Shown in pieces: positions 57,047 to 64,000 of a stretch of 64,000 nt of DNA. Source of the stretch: Bin5 sp965232575 (GTDB lineage: Bacteria > Chloroflexota > Anaerolineae > Caldilineales > Caldilineaceae). Location of the stretch: contig CBDDPZ010000008.1 of the NCBI GenBank assembly GCA_965232575.1, positions 1,302,001-1,366,000 of the forward strand, read 5' to 3'. A program made the position numbers and the translations under genes. Within the stretch, counting starts at the first letter, position 1; each line of letters begins with the position of its first letter. Under the pieces are notes generated by a model. The model saw nothing but the letters and a program-made list of their open reading frames with translations, was not told where the DNA came from and searched no databases.

Positions 57047-59074
57047 ATGAGGAGTCTCAAGATTCCCAAGACCGATGTGTCGCGACGCGACTTTATGCGC
57101 GTCTCAGCGATGGCGACGGCGGGCACCGTCCTCGTGGCCTGCGGCGCAGGCGGAGAACCCGCAGCCGAGGCGCCGATGGAAGAGGCGCCCGCCGAATCTG
57201 CTGCAGAAGCCGCCCCCGATTCAGGGTCCATGTACAACGAAGCGCCCCGACTGGCCGAGATGGTCGCCAACGGCGAACTGCCGCCCGTTGATGAGCGCGT
57301 ACCCGTCAACCCGCTCGTGCTGGAGGGGCTGGATGGGACCGGCAACTACGGCGGCCTCTGGCGCGCCGGCTTCCGCGGCCAGGCCGACCACTTCGCCCTC
57401 AACCAGGTCATCATCCGCGGCATCCTGTCGATTAACCAGGAGCTCACCGTCAACCCGATGATTGCCGAGTCCTGGTCGGTCAGCGACGACGCCACCGAAT
57501 ATGTCTTCAACTTGCGTGAAGGCATGAAGTGGTCCAGCGGCGAGCCTTTCACGAGCGCCGACTTCGTCTTCTGGTTCGAGGAAGAGATGAAGAACGAGAC
57601 GCTCACCCCCGTCTTCCCCGGCTGGCTCACCAGCCCGGCCGACGGCGAGAATGTTCCCGTAGAGATGACGGCCCCCGACGACACGACCGTCGTCTTCAAG
57701 TTCGCCGGCCCGAACGCACTCTTCCACCTGGAGGGCGGCGTTGTTCTGAGCTGCCCAGTGCGCTCTGCCGCTTACATGAGTCAGTTCCACCCAGACCACA
57801 CCGACGACCAGGCCGCGCTCGACCAGAAAATCGCCGACGCCGGCCTCGACAACTGGACGGAACTCTACACCGACATGCGCAGCGGACGCCACGAAAACCC
57901 CGACTGCCCCATGCTCTATCCGTGGACTCTGCAAAGCGAGTACACCGAAGAGATTGTCAACTGCACGCGCAACCCCTACTTCTGGGCAGTGGACACGGCC
58001 GGCAACCAGTTGCCCTACATTGACGACCTCTCCTTCCGTCTTTTCAACGACTCCGATGTCCACGCGCTGCGGCTTGTTAATGGCGAGATCGATTGCCAGT
58101 CCCGCCATATCCGCAACACCGACCTCACCGTCCTCAAAGAAAATGAGGAGAGTGGCGACTACAAGATCCAGTTCTGGCGCTGGACCGCCGTCTATGGTGT
58201 CCATTTCAACATGACCACCAACGACGACCGCCGCCGCGAACTCTTCCAGGAACGCGACTTCCGCATCGCCGTCTCCCTGGGCTTCGACCGCGACAACGTC
58301 AGGGAACTGATCTACGACGGCTTTGGAACCAATATGCAGTACGGCCCTCCCGTCGAGTCGCCCGTCCACTACGAAAAACTCAGCAACGCCTACCTCGACT
58401 ACGATCCCGACGGCGCCAATGCACTGCTCGACGGACTCGGTTATACGGACAGGGACGGCGACGGCTACCGTCTCTGGAAAGACGGCAGCGGCGAGCGCAT
58501 TAGCTGGACCATGCTGGGCGGCGCTGAAATCTCTGACCTCAGTCAGACCTTCATCGACTACCTCGGCGACCTCGGTTTCGAAGTCAACTACCGCGGCGTC
58601 GACCGCTCGCTCAGTATCGAGCTCCACCAGTCCAACGACGTCGAATGCACGACTTCGTTCATGGATCGCAACCTCGTGCCCCTGGCCGACCCCCAGATCT
58701 GGGTCAAGCACCGCAACATCAACGACCGCCCCTGGTGCAACGCCTGGACCGCCTGGAAGCTGGATCCCTCCAATCCCATCGCCCAGGAGCCGCCCGCCGG
58801 CCACTGGATCTGGACCATCTGGGACCTGTGGGACCAGATTCGCGCCACCCCAGGCGAGCAAGCGCAGGCCGATCTCTTCAAGCAGATCCTCGAAATCTGG
58901 TCCGAAGAACTGCCCTCCGTCGGCTTCTTCGGCGAGCTGCCCCGCCTGGTCATGGTCAAGAACGGCTTCAAAGGCATCCACGCCGGCAACCCCTGGGACT
59001 GCTGCCGCGGCGTCTATGAGCATATCATCGACAACGCCACCTGGTACTGGGAAGATCCAGAAAACCATATGTAA
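57047..59074 (+). CDS. Peptide-type ABC substrate-binding protein, Tat lipoprotein, copy 2 of a pair
   Basis: 675 residues, ATG after AAGGAGACAACCGT. SRRDFMRVSA with lipobox LVAC. The linker and prologue are identical in protein to copy 1, while the flanks differ clearly, and the C-terminus is again NATWYWEDPENHM. Binding-pocket regions vary (for example FVFWFEEEMKNETLTPVFPG versus IRFWYDEEVHNEELTPVFPA), so the pair may bind different solutes and share the downstream permeases. A strong purine/pyrimidine hairpin follows before the B permease. Confidence 0.92.
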   Translation: MRSLKIPKTDVSRRDFMRVSAMATAGTVLVACGAGGEPAAEAPMEEAPAESAAEAAPDSGSMYNEAPRLAEMVANGELPPVDERVPVNPLVLEGLDGTGNYGGLWRAGFRGQADHFALNQVIIRGILSINQELTVNPMIAESWSVSDDATEYVFNLREGMKWSSGEPFTSADFVFWFEEEMKNETLTPVFPGWLTSPADGENVPVEMTAPDDTTVVFKFAGPNALFHLEGGVVLSCPVRSAAYMSQFHPDHTDDQAALDQKIADAGLDNWTELYTDMRSGRHENPDCPMLYPWTLQSEYTEEIVNCTRNPYFWAVDTAGNQLPYIDDLSFRLFNDSDVHALRLVNGEIDCQSRHIRNTDLTVLKENEESGDYKIQFWRWTAVYGVHFNMTTNDDRRRELFQERDFRIAVSLGFDRDNVRELIYDGFGTNMQYGPPVESPVHYEKLSNAYLDYDPDGANALLDGLGYTDRDGDGYRLWKDGSGERISWTMLGGAEISDLSQTFIDYLGDLGFEVNYRGVDRSLSIELHQSNDVECTTSFMDRNLVPLADPQIWVKHRNINDRPWCNAWTAWKLDPSNPIAQEPPAGHWIWTIWDLWDQIRATPGEQAQADLFKQILEIWSEELPSVGFFGELPRLVMVKNGFKGIHAGNPWDCCRGVYEHIIDNATWYWEDPENHM

Positions 59075-59092
59075 GTTGAGAAGTGCAGAGCT

Positions 59093-59166
59093 AACTGCGA
59101 GGAGTGAGGAGAGAGTAACTGCAGTCGCCCCCTCTCTTCTCTCTCCTTCACTCTCTCCTCGCAGTT
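59093..59166. repeat. Repeat family F hairpin with ACTGCAGT centre
   Basis: AACTGCGAGGAG (59093-59104) pairs perfectly with CTCCTCGCAGTT (59155-59166). Inside, TGAGGAGAGAG faces CTCTCTCCTTCA around TAACTGCAGTCGCC. It resembles the copy at 48869 and may stop part of the transcripts before the permease gene. Confidence 0.75.
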
Positions 59167-59186
59167 TCACTCCTTGAGGTTTTTTC

Positions 59187-60182
59187 ATGTTCTCATACAT
59201 CCTGGGCCGGTTCGCCGTGATGATACCGACGCTCTTCGTGATCTCGGTCGTCACCTTCATCATCATCCAGCTTCCGCCGGGCGACTATCTGACGACCTAC
59301 GCCGCGCAGTTGCGCGAACAGGGCGATGAAGTCGACGAGGTGCTGATGGCCAGACTGGAGAGGCGCTACGGCCTGGGCCAGCCGCAACACATTCAGTATC
59401 TCAAGTGGATTTCGGGTATCCTCCTGCGCGGCGACTGGGGTGAGTCGATGTTATTCCAGAAACCGGTGGAAGACCTGATCTGGGACCGGCTCGGCCTCAC
59501 CTTCATACTCTCGTTTACAACCCTGCTATTCGGCTGGCTCGTGTCCATCCCATTAGGGGTCTATTCGGCGACCCATCAGTACTCGGTGATCGACTATGTC
59601 GTCACCGCGCTCAACTTCATCGGCAAAGGGTTACCGGAATTCATGCTCGCCCTCGTCATCATGTGGCTGGTCACGAGCTATTCCGATATGAGCGTCGGTG
59701 GCCTCTTCAGCCCCGAATATATGGACGCGCCCTGGACCATCGACCGCATACTCGATCTCCTGGCCCATGTTTGGATCCCGATCGTGATCCTCGCCGTAGG
59801 TAGCACCGCCAACGGCATCCGTATCACCCGCGCCAATCTGCTCGACGAACTCAACAAACCCTACGTCGAAACCGCCCGCGCCAAAGGCGTCAAAGAGACC
59901 AGACTCATCTGGAAGTACCCGACCCGCGTCGCCCTCAACCCCTTCTTCAGCACAGTGGGCTGGTCGCTGGCCGATTTGATTTCGGGCACCACGATCGTGG
60001 CTATCGTGCTGAGCTTGCAGACGACAGGCCCGATGCTCTTCACCGCGTTGATCAACCAGGACATGTTTCTCGCCGGCAGTTTTATCATGATGCTCAGCGT
60101 GCTGACGGTGATCGGCACACTGCTATCCGATTTGCTGCTGGCATGGGTTGATCCTCGCATCCGACTGGAAGAGATTTCATAA
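59187..60182 (+). CDS. Peptide-type ABC permease (DppB-like), second set
   Basis: 331 residues, ATG after TTGAGGTTTTTTC. FVISVVTFIIIQLPPGDYLT, then RYGLGQPQHIQYLKWISGIL, and the loop RANLLDELNKPYVETARAKG. Closest to the minus-strand permease at 39223-40209. Six helices. No ATPase gene follows this set, so it probably uses the DppD/DppF-type ATPases encoded at 51895-54210. Confidence 0.9.
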   Translation: MFSYILGRFAVMIPTLFVISVVTFIIIQLPPGDYLTTYAAQLREQGDEVDEVLMARLERRYGLGQPQHIQYLKWISGILLRGDWGESMLFQKPVEDLIWDRLGLTFILSFTTLLFGWLVSIPLGVYSATHQYSVIDYVVTALNFIGKGLPEFMLALVIMWLVTSYSDMSVGGLFSPEYMDAPWTIDRILDLLAHVWIPIVILAVGSTANGIRITRANLLDELNKPYVETARAKGVKETRLIWKYPTRVALNPFFSTVGWSLADLISGTTIVAIVLSLQTTGPMLFTALINQDMFLAGSFIMMLSVLTVIGTLLSDLLLAWVDPRIRLEEIS

Positions 60183-60277
60183 CAGTTTCCTGCGCTGACT
60201 CTTCGTATTTCAAGAGCGAGTGTCGAATGCCCGAACATTTGGAAATCTGAGCGCTATCAAATGGACCCGAACAGACG

Positions 60278-61459
60278 ATGACGATCGACGAACAAAGCCA
60301 AACACTATATGAGGACGACCCTGAAGAGGAAGAAGGCTACCTGGAGACCCGGGAAGACGAGGCGAACATTGCAGTCGCCTCCTTCTGGCAGTTGATATGG
60401 TGGCGCTATCGCCGTCATCGCGTGGCCGTCTTCAGCACTTTTGTTGTGATCGTCTTTTATCTGATCGCGGCCTTCAGTGAATTCGTCGCGCCATACGATC
60501 CCGATGCCAAGTTCGTCAAATACAAATTGCACCCGCCGACGCCGATTCATATCGTCGATGCCGACGGCAACTGGCGCATGCCCTTTATCTACCAGACCAT
60601 TCGCGAACGGGACCCGGAGACCTTCCGCAATAACTACCACGAGGACACGGAGATTATCCATCCCATCCGCTTCTTCCCCAAAGGGGAAGAGTATAAGTTA
60701 TGGGGTGAAATTGCTGCGACCACCAAGCTCTTCGGTCTGGACGTGCCCCACGAAGAGCAGGGCTTCTTCCTGCTGGGCACCGACCGGCTCGGGCGCGACA
60801 TGTTCTCACGCGTTGCCTACGGCGCGCGCCTCTCCCTCTCCATCGGCCTCATCGGCGTCGTCATCAGCCTCGTCCTCGGCATCCTGCTGGGCGGCCTGTC
60901 AGGCTACTACGGCGGCACCATTGACAATATCATCCAGCGCATCATCGAGTTTCTGCGCTCGATCCCGTCTATTCCGCTCTGGATGGGCCTGAGCGCGGCC
61001 CTGCCGCCCGGCTGGCCGATTCTTTATGTCTACTTCAGCATTACTGTCATTCTTTCCTTTATCGGCTGGACCGGCATGGCCCGCGTCGTGCGCGGCAAGT
61101 TCCTCCAGCTACGCGAGGAAGAGTTCGTCATGGCGGCGCGTTTCTCCGGCAGCGGCGAACTGCGCATTATCCTCCGCCACATGCTCCCCTCCTTCCTCAG
61201 CCACATCATCGCCACCATGACGCTGGCAATCCCTTCGATGATTCTCGCCGAAACAGCACTCAGCTTTCTCGGTCTCGGCCTGCGGCCCCCCGCAATCAGC
61301 TGGGGCGTGCTCCTCCAGGAGGCACAGAACATCAGCGCTGTCGCCATCGCCCCTTGGACCATGGTTGCGCCCGCCCTCATGGTGGTCATCGCAGTGACCG
61401 CCTTCAACTTCATGGGCGACGGCATGCGCGACGCCGCCGACCCCTACGCCAGCCTCTAA
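60278..61459 (+). CDS. Peptide-type ABC permease (DppC-like), second set, large outer loop
   Basis: 393 residues. A polar, acidic N-tail (about 40, YEDDPEEEEGYLETREDEA) precedes the first helix. The outer loop before FLLGTDRLGRDMFSRVAYGA again spans about 120 residues, with IHPIRFFPKGEEYKLWGEIA. The coupling loop is AARFSGSGELRIILRHMLPS. Paralogue of 50697-51860. The start ATG has no strong site. The 96-base gap to the B gene is mostly unique sequence. Confidence 0.9.
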   Translation: MTIDEQSQTLYEDDPEEEEGYLETREDEANIAVASFWQLIWWRYRRHRVAVFSTFVVIVFYLIAAFSEFVAPYDPDAKFVKYKLHPPTPIHIVDADGNWRMPFIYQTIRERDPETFRNNYHEDTEIIHPIRFFPKGEEYKLWGEIAATTKLFGLDVPHEEQGFFLLGTDRLGRDMFSRVAYGARLSLSIGLIGVVISLVLGILLGGLSGYYGGTIDNIIQRIIEFLRSIPSIPLWMGLSAALPPGWPILYVYFSITVILSFIGWTGMARVVRGKFLQLREEEFVMAARFSGSGELRIILRHMLPSFLSHIIATMTLAIPSMILAETALSFLGLGLRPPAISWGVLLQEAQNISAVAIAPWTMVAPALMVVIAVTAFNFMGDGMRDAADPYASL

Positions 61460-61551
61460 TTGCAACAGTTGGCCTTTTGAATTGAGCAGGTTCCTTTGGC
61501 AGTTACGAAAAACTGAAAACTGCCTACTAAAAACGACCAGGTACCACGACA

Positions 61552-61845
61552 ATGATCATTAATGGCAGCGCCATTCCCGAAGTCAACCTCCGCAAAGGCT
61601 ACGAGATTCGCGACGCGCAGGAACAGATCGACCATTTCGCCGAGCGCATCACGACCCCGGCAAACCCCTTCGAGCCGGAGAAGCACGGAGAACAGCGCTT
61701 CTGGTACATCCTGGAGGGCGAGGCCACCGTCACCATCGACGGCGTGTGCACGACCGTCCGGCCTACCGATCTGATCCTGCTCGCCCCTTGGACCGACCAC
61801 AGCCTGCGCGCCGACAAGTGGGTGCGCTGGATCTGCTTCGGATAA
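61552..61845 (+). CDS. Small cupin-fold protein
   Basis: 97 residues. EKHGEQRFWYILEGEATVTI and RPTDLILLAPWTDHSLRA form the two cupin motifs, with His and Glu present but the H-x-H pair reduced to one His. Likely binds a metal or small sugar acid. ATG follows an E-type repeat phrase (ACTGAAAACTGCCTACTAAA) and a weak site. It precedes a Gfo/Idh dehydrogenase by 52 bases, and another cupin follows that gene; together they look like a carbohydrate-degradation unit fed by the transporter. Confidence 0.8.
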   Translation: MIINGSAIPEVNLRKGYEIRDAQEQIDHFAERITTPANPFEPEKHGEQRFWYILEGEATVTIDGVCTTVRPTDLILLAPWTDHSLRADKWVRWICFG

Positions 61846-61897
61846 CCTCGTCATCCCGGAACGCACAATCCCCACACCGTCAAAGGAAAAGCAAACG

Positions 61898-63100
61898 ATG
61901 CCACGCAAATTGAAGTTGGCCCTGATCGGTCTGGGCCGCCGCGGCCGCAGTTCTCATCTGCCTATCTATCCGAAAATGAACGAAGTGTTCGAGTTCGTCG
62001 CTGTCTGCGATAAGGAAGAGGATGTCCTGCGCGAAGTCGCTGCTGAGTATGGCGTCAACGCCTACACCAGCGTGCGCGACCTGGTCGCCGGCGAGGAACT
62101 GGATGTCGTTGACGTCGTTGTGCCCGGCGATGCCCACCATCCCATCTGCTGCTATCTGGCCGAGAACGGCATCAACATTATCGTCGAGACGCCGGTATCC
62201 GTCACACGCCCCATGACCGACATGATGATCGAGGCCGCCGAACGCAACAATGTCAAGCTGGAGGTGGCGGAAAACTACCACCGCGTACCCATGGCCCGCT
62301 TCCAGGCCAAGGTGATCGATTCCGGCATCATCGGCGAAGTGGGACGCATCTACCGCATCTTTCACGAAGGCGGCTATCACGGAATGAGCATGCTGCGCCT
62401 TCTCGCTGGCAGCCCTCCCAAGTCGATCCTCGGCCTCACTCACGTGACCGACGTCGTGCCCATCATCGACCGCATGAAGCGCCATCATTCCCGGGAGAAC
62501 TGCACCATCAGCTTCCTGGAGTTCGAAAACGGCGCCGCCGCGACCATGATCTACTCCAACGTAATCCACGCCCGTTCCCTGGGTCGCAAAACTGTCGGCA
62601 TCTCCCAGATCGACGGCACGCGCGGCGCCATCGTCGAAAACACCGTCTACTTCACCGACCCCGAAACCTACCAGGACGGCGCCATCGCCGCCGCCTACGA
62701 GCCGCAACGCTCATTCATCGAAGTCGAAGGCCGCCAGGTCCTTGAAAGTATCAGCCTGGATCTGCCCGGTCAGGAGATCGTCTGGGAGAACCCCTACGCC
62801 CATCTCGGCATCGGCGAAAACAACGGCCGCGGCGTCGACATGGCCGACCAGTTCATGAGCATCGCCAACGCCGTGCTTCACGACATCGAACCGACCTACG
62901 GCGTGCAGGAAGCCCGCCTGGACCAGGAGATGTCCCTGGCCGCCTCCGAATCGGCGCTCATGAACAAGCAGCCGCTGGACTTCCCTCTGCGCTCCCCCTC
63001 AGAAGCCGAGGAACAGATCCAGGAGCGCTTCAAAGAGACCTATGGCTATGACTATACCGACATCGAACCTCTGCTCGATGTGTTCTATCCCCGCCGCTAG
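61898..63100 (+). CDS. Gfo/Idh/MocA-family dehydrogenase
   Basis: 400 residues. ALIGLGRRGRSSHLPIYPKM is the nucleotide-binding start, VVPGDAHHPICCYLAENGIN and IIVETPVSVTRPMTDMM the E-x-P region (here VETPVSV), with VAENYHRVP in place of the more common Y-x-x-R. A long C-terminal beta domain follows. Oxidoreductase on a sugar or inositol-type substrate with NAD(P). ATG behind GGAAAAGCAAACG. Unlike the dehydrogenase at 35063, no repeat insert is present at its N-terminus, which shows the normal start for comparison. Confidence 0.9.
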   Translation: MPRKLKLALIGLGRRGRSSHLPIYPKMNEVFEFVAVCDKEEDVLREVAAEYGVNAYTSVRDLVAGEELDVVDVVVPGDAHHPICCYLAENGINIIVETPVSVTRPMTDMMIEAAERNNVKLEVAENYHRVPMARFQAKVIDSGIIGEVGRIYRIFHEGGYHGMSMLRLLAGSPPKSILGLTHVTDVVPIIDRMKRHHSRENCTISFLEFENGAAATMIYSNVIHARSLGRKTVGISQIDGTRGAIVENTVYFTDPETYQDGAIAAAYEPQRSFIEVEGRQVLESISLDLPGQEIVWENPYAHLGIGENNGRGVDMADQFMSIANAVLHDIEPTYGVQEARLDQEMSLAASESALMNKQPLDFPLRSPSEAEEQIQERFKETYGYDYTDIEPLLDVFYPRR

Positions 63101-63170
63101 CAGTATTCATCTTGGACAGGCCAGCGAGCCGCTGCAGTTAGCAACCGCCCTCGCGGAAAGGAAGTGAATC

Positions 63171-63488
63171 GTGCAGTTCCTGGATCTTGAAAAGAAGGGA
63201 ATCTCCCGCTATCTTCTCGACGCGGACGTGAAAGGCGAGCCGCTGCGCGTCCACATTTCAGAGGTTGAAGCCGGCCAGCGCTCCCACCCCCCTCACAAGC
63301 ACGGGGGCTTCGAAGCCTTCTATATGATTGAAGGGGAGGGGACGCTGGAAATTGACGGAGAACGCCATCCACTGCGCGCCAACGAAGCGGTCGTATTCGA
63401 CCCGCACAAACTGCACGGCCTGGTCAACACCAGCCAGGCGCCCATGCGCTACATGGTCATCATCCGCCCCGAAGAAAACGACGCTTGA
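63171..63488 (+). CDS. Cupin-domain protein
   Basis: 105 residues, GTG start (63171) behind AAAGGAAGTGAATC. SHPPHKHGGFEAFYMIEGEG gives H-x2-H-x-H-x4-E, the full metal site of cupin motif 1, and FDPHKLHGLVN gives motif 2. It should bind Fe, Mn or Zn. Follows the dehydrogenase by 70 bases on the same strand. Possible roles are isomerase, dioxygenase or sugar sensor; not resolved. Confidence 0.88.
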   Translation: MQFLDLEKKGISRYLLDADVKGEPLRVHISEVEAGQRSHPPHKHGGFEAFYMIEGEGTLEIDGERHPLRANEAVVFDPHKLHGLVNTSQAPMRYMVIIRPEENDA

Positions 63489-63924
63489 AGTCCTCGATCT
63501 TCCCGCAGTGTTTCGCGAAACGGTGCAGGCCGGCTATGAGCGAGGTAAGTCTGATGCTTTCGCAATTGACGCTGCTATCCGGTCAGAGCAAGTTGTCGTC
63601 GTCGAGCTCTCATCGGCTCAAATTGCATTCGCCCAGCATCTCTACATGACGAATATGCTCGGTTGGGGTGAATGTGAATCTCTAGCCTATGCACAAACGA
63701 AGAATCTTCATGTATTGATCGAGGAACGTAAAGGACGGTCCATAGCAAGAACTGAAGGCATAACACTATACGATTTTGCAGGTTTTTCCATTACAGGGCT
63801 TCATTCAGCACAAGATTTCTTACGACACTTGTGTAAACCTGTTGGAGCGGATAGCGGTGATGATGAACACCGACTTGGCGATTCTTCAAGCGCTTCAAAG
63901 TTCAGCCGAGACCATATGGTTTGA
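63487..63924 (+). pseudogene. PIN-like toxin domain, 5'-truncated
   Basis: From the cupin stop onward another frame is open to 63924 without its own good start. GWGECESLAYAQTKNLHVLI, then EERKGRSIARTEGIT, resembles the C-terminal half of PIN-like VapC/DUF3368 proteins (G-x-x-E-x-x-A-L-A … D-x-x-G-R-x-x-A). The N-terminal Asp-containing strand is absent. Base composition is more AT-rich than the cupin gene, so this is likely the remnant of a transferred toxin gene joined to the cupin's end. Confidence 0.5.
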
Positions 63925-63944
63925 ACGGCAAGGAGGCCAGTGAC

Positions 63945-64000
63945 ATGGCTGACAACGTGCGGCAACTGAATTTGCGAGTCCCTGAAACGATTGTTCAAGG
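63945..64000 (+). CDS. Start of an unidentified gene, cut by window edge
   Basis: ATG at 63945 nine bases behind AAGGAGG, reading MADNVRQLNLRVPETIVQ. The L-N-L-R-V-P-E pattern is that of ribbon-helix-helix antitoxins, which would fit the PIN remnant, but only 18 residues are visible. Confidence 0.45.
   Translation, partial: MADNVRQLNLRVPETIVQ

Noticed and set aside
57221..59266. 681-codon open frame antisense to the second Tat binding protein
   Set aside because: Mirror of a high-GC coding gene; Val/Gly/Asp-rich with no family motif, whereas the plus strand has clear family-5 homology and a ribosome site.
1..64000. tRNA or rRNA genes
   Set aside because: Looked for cloverleaf-type patterns and conserved rRNA stretches by eye; none found. 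A tRNA scan would be decisive.

Overview
The window looks like part of a high-GC Chloroflexota chromosome, most likely Caldilineae/Anaerolineae-like. That is an inference from gene content: several family-5 peptide-type ABC transporters with Tat or Sec lipoprotein binding proteins, RraA/amidohydrolase and Gfo/Idh catabolic genes, a DUF2089/DUF4097 operon, and intergenic space packed with short repeats. No rRNA or tRNA gene, CRISPR array, or recognisable transposase or phage gene was seen.

Layout. 1-10.3 kb is a patchwork: the tail of a D12-class adenine methylase, an MFS exporter, two tandem RraA-family genes, an amidohydrolase coupled to a Rieske ferredoxin, a frameshifted BrnT toxin, an orphan type I specificity gene (hsdS), a second MFS exporter and the small DUF4160/DUF2442/DUF4926 genes. 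10.3-14.0 kb holds the tldE/tldD protease pair and an aldo/keto reductase. 14.3-18.0 kb is a tight ABC-2 exporter operon ending in a GbsR/MarR-type regulator, with a perfect inverted repeat over its promoter. 18-24.6 kb, all minus strand, has a Rieske oxygenase, an AlaX-like editing protein, recF, an M16 protease and an LPG-synthase-type membrane protein.

25-31.4 kb is a seven-gene minus-strand operon: a small protein, DUF2089, a DUF4097-type repeat protein, a hypothetical protein, an ABC ATPase, an ABC permease and a hairpin-motif protein. It is driven by a perfect TTGACA-N17-TATAAT promoter. Two short protein modules are shuffled among four of its proteins, which suggests an envelope-sensing system that includes its own ABC-2 transporter. 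A separate SWIM zinc-finger gene lies downstream.

31.7-39.1 kb is a sugar-type cluster: binding protein, attenuator hairpin, two permeases without an ATPase, a Gfo/Idh dehydrogenase, a polysaccharide-deacetylase-like protein and an enolase-superfamily enzyme. 39.2-46.3 kb (minus) has a peptide-type binding protein and permease, a B12/radical-SAM enzyme, an OppF-type ATPase and a small membrane protein. 46.8-61.5 kb (plus) has a complete peptide-type transporter (SBP, B, C, D, F), a related small membrane protein, two more near-duplicate SBPs and a second B/C permease pair that probably borrows the first set's ATPases. 61.5-64 kb has two cupins around a Gfo/Idh dehydrogenase, then a truncated PIN-like toxin and the start of another gene.

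The most unusual feature is the repeats. At least five short families fill nearly every gap between about 19 and 61 kb. A 46-bp element and a roughly 100-bp element also occur inside open reading frames, where they are translated in frame. At one place they are nested inside each other. In six genes a repeat supplies the stop codon.
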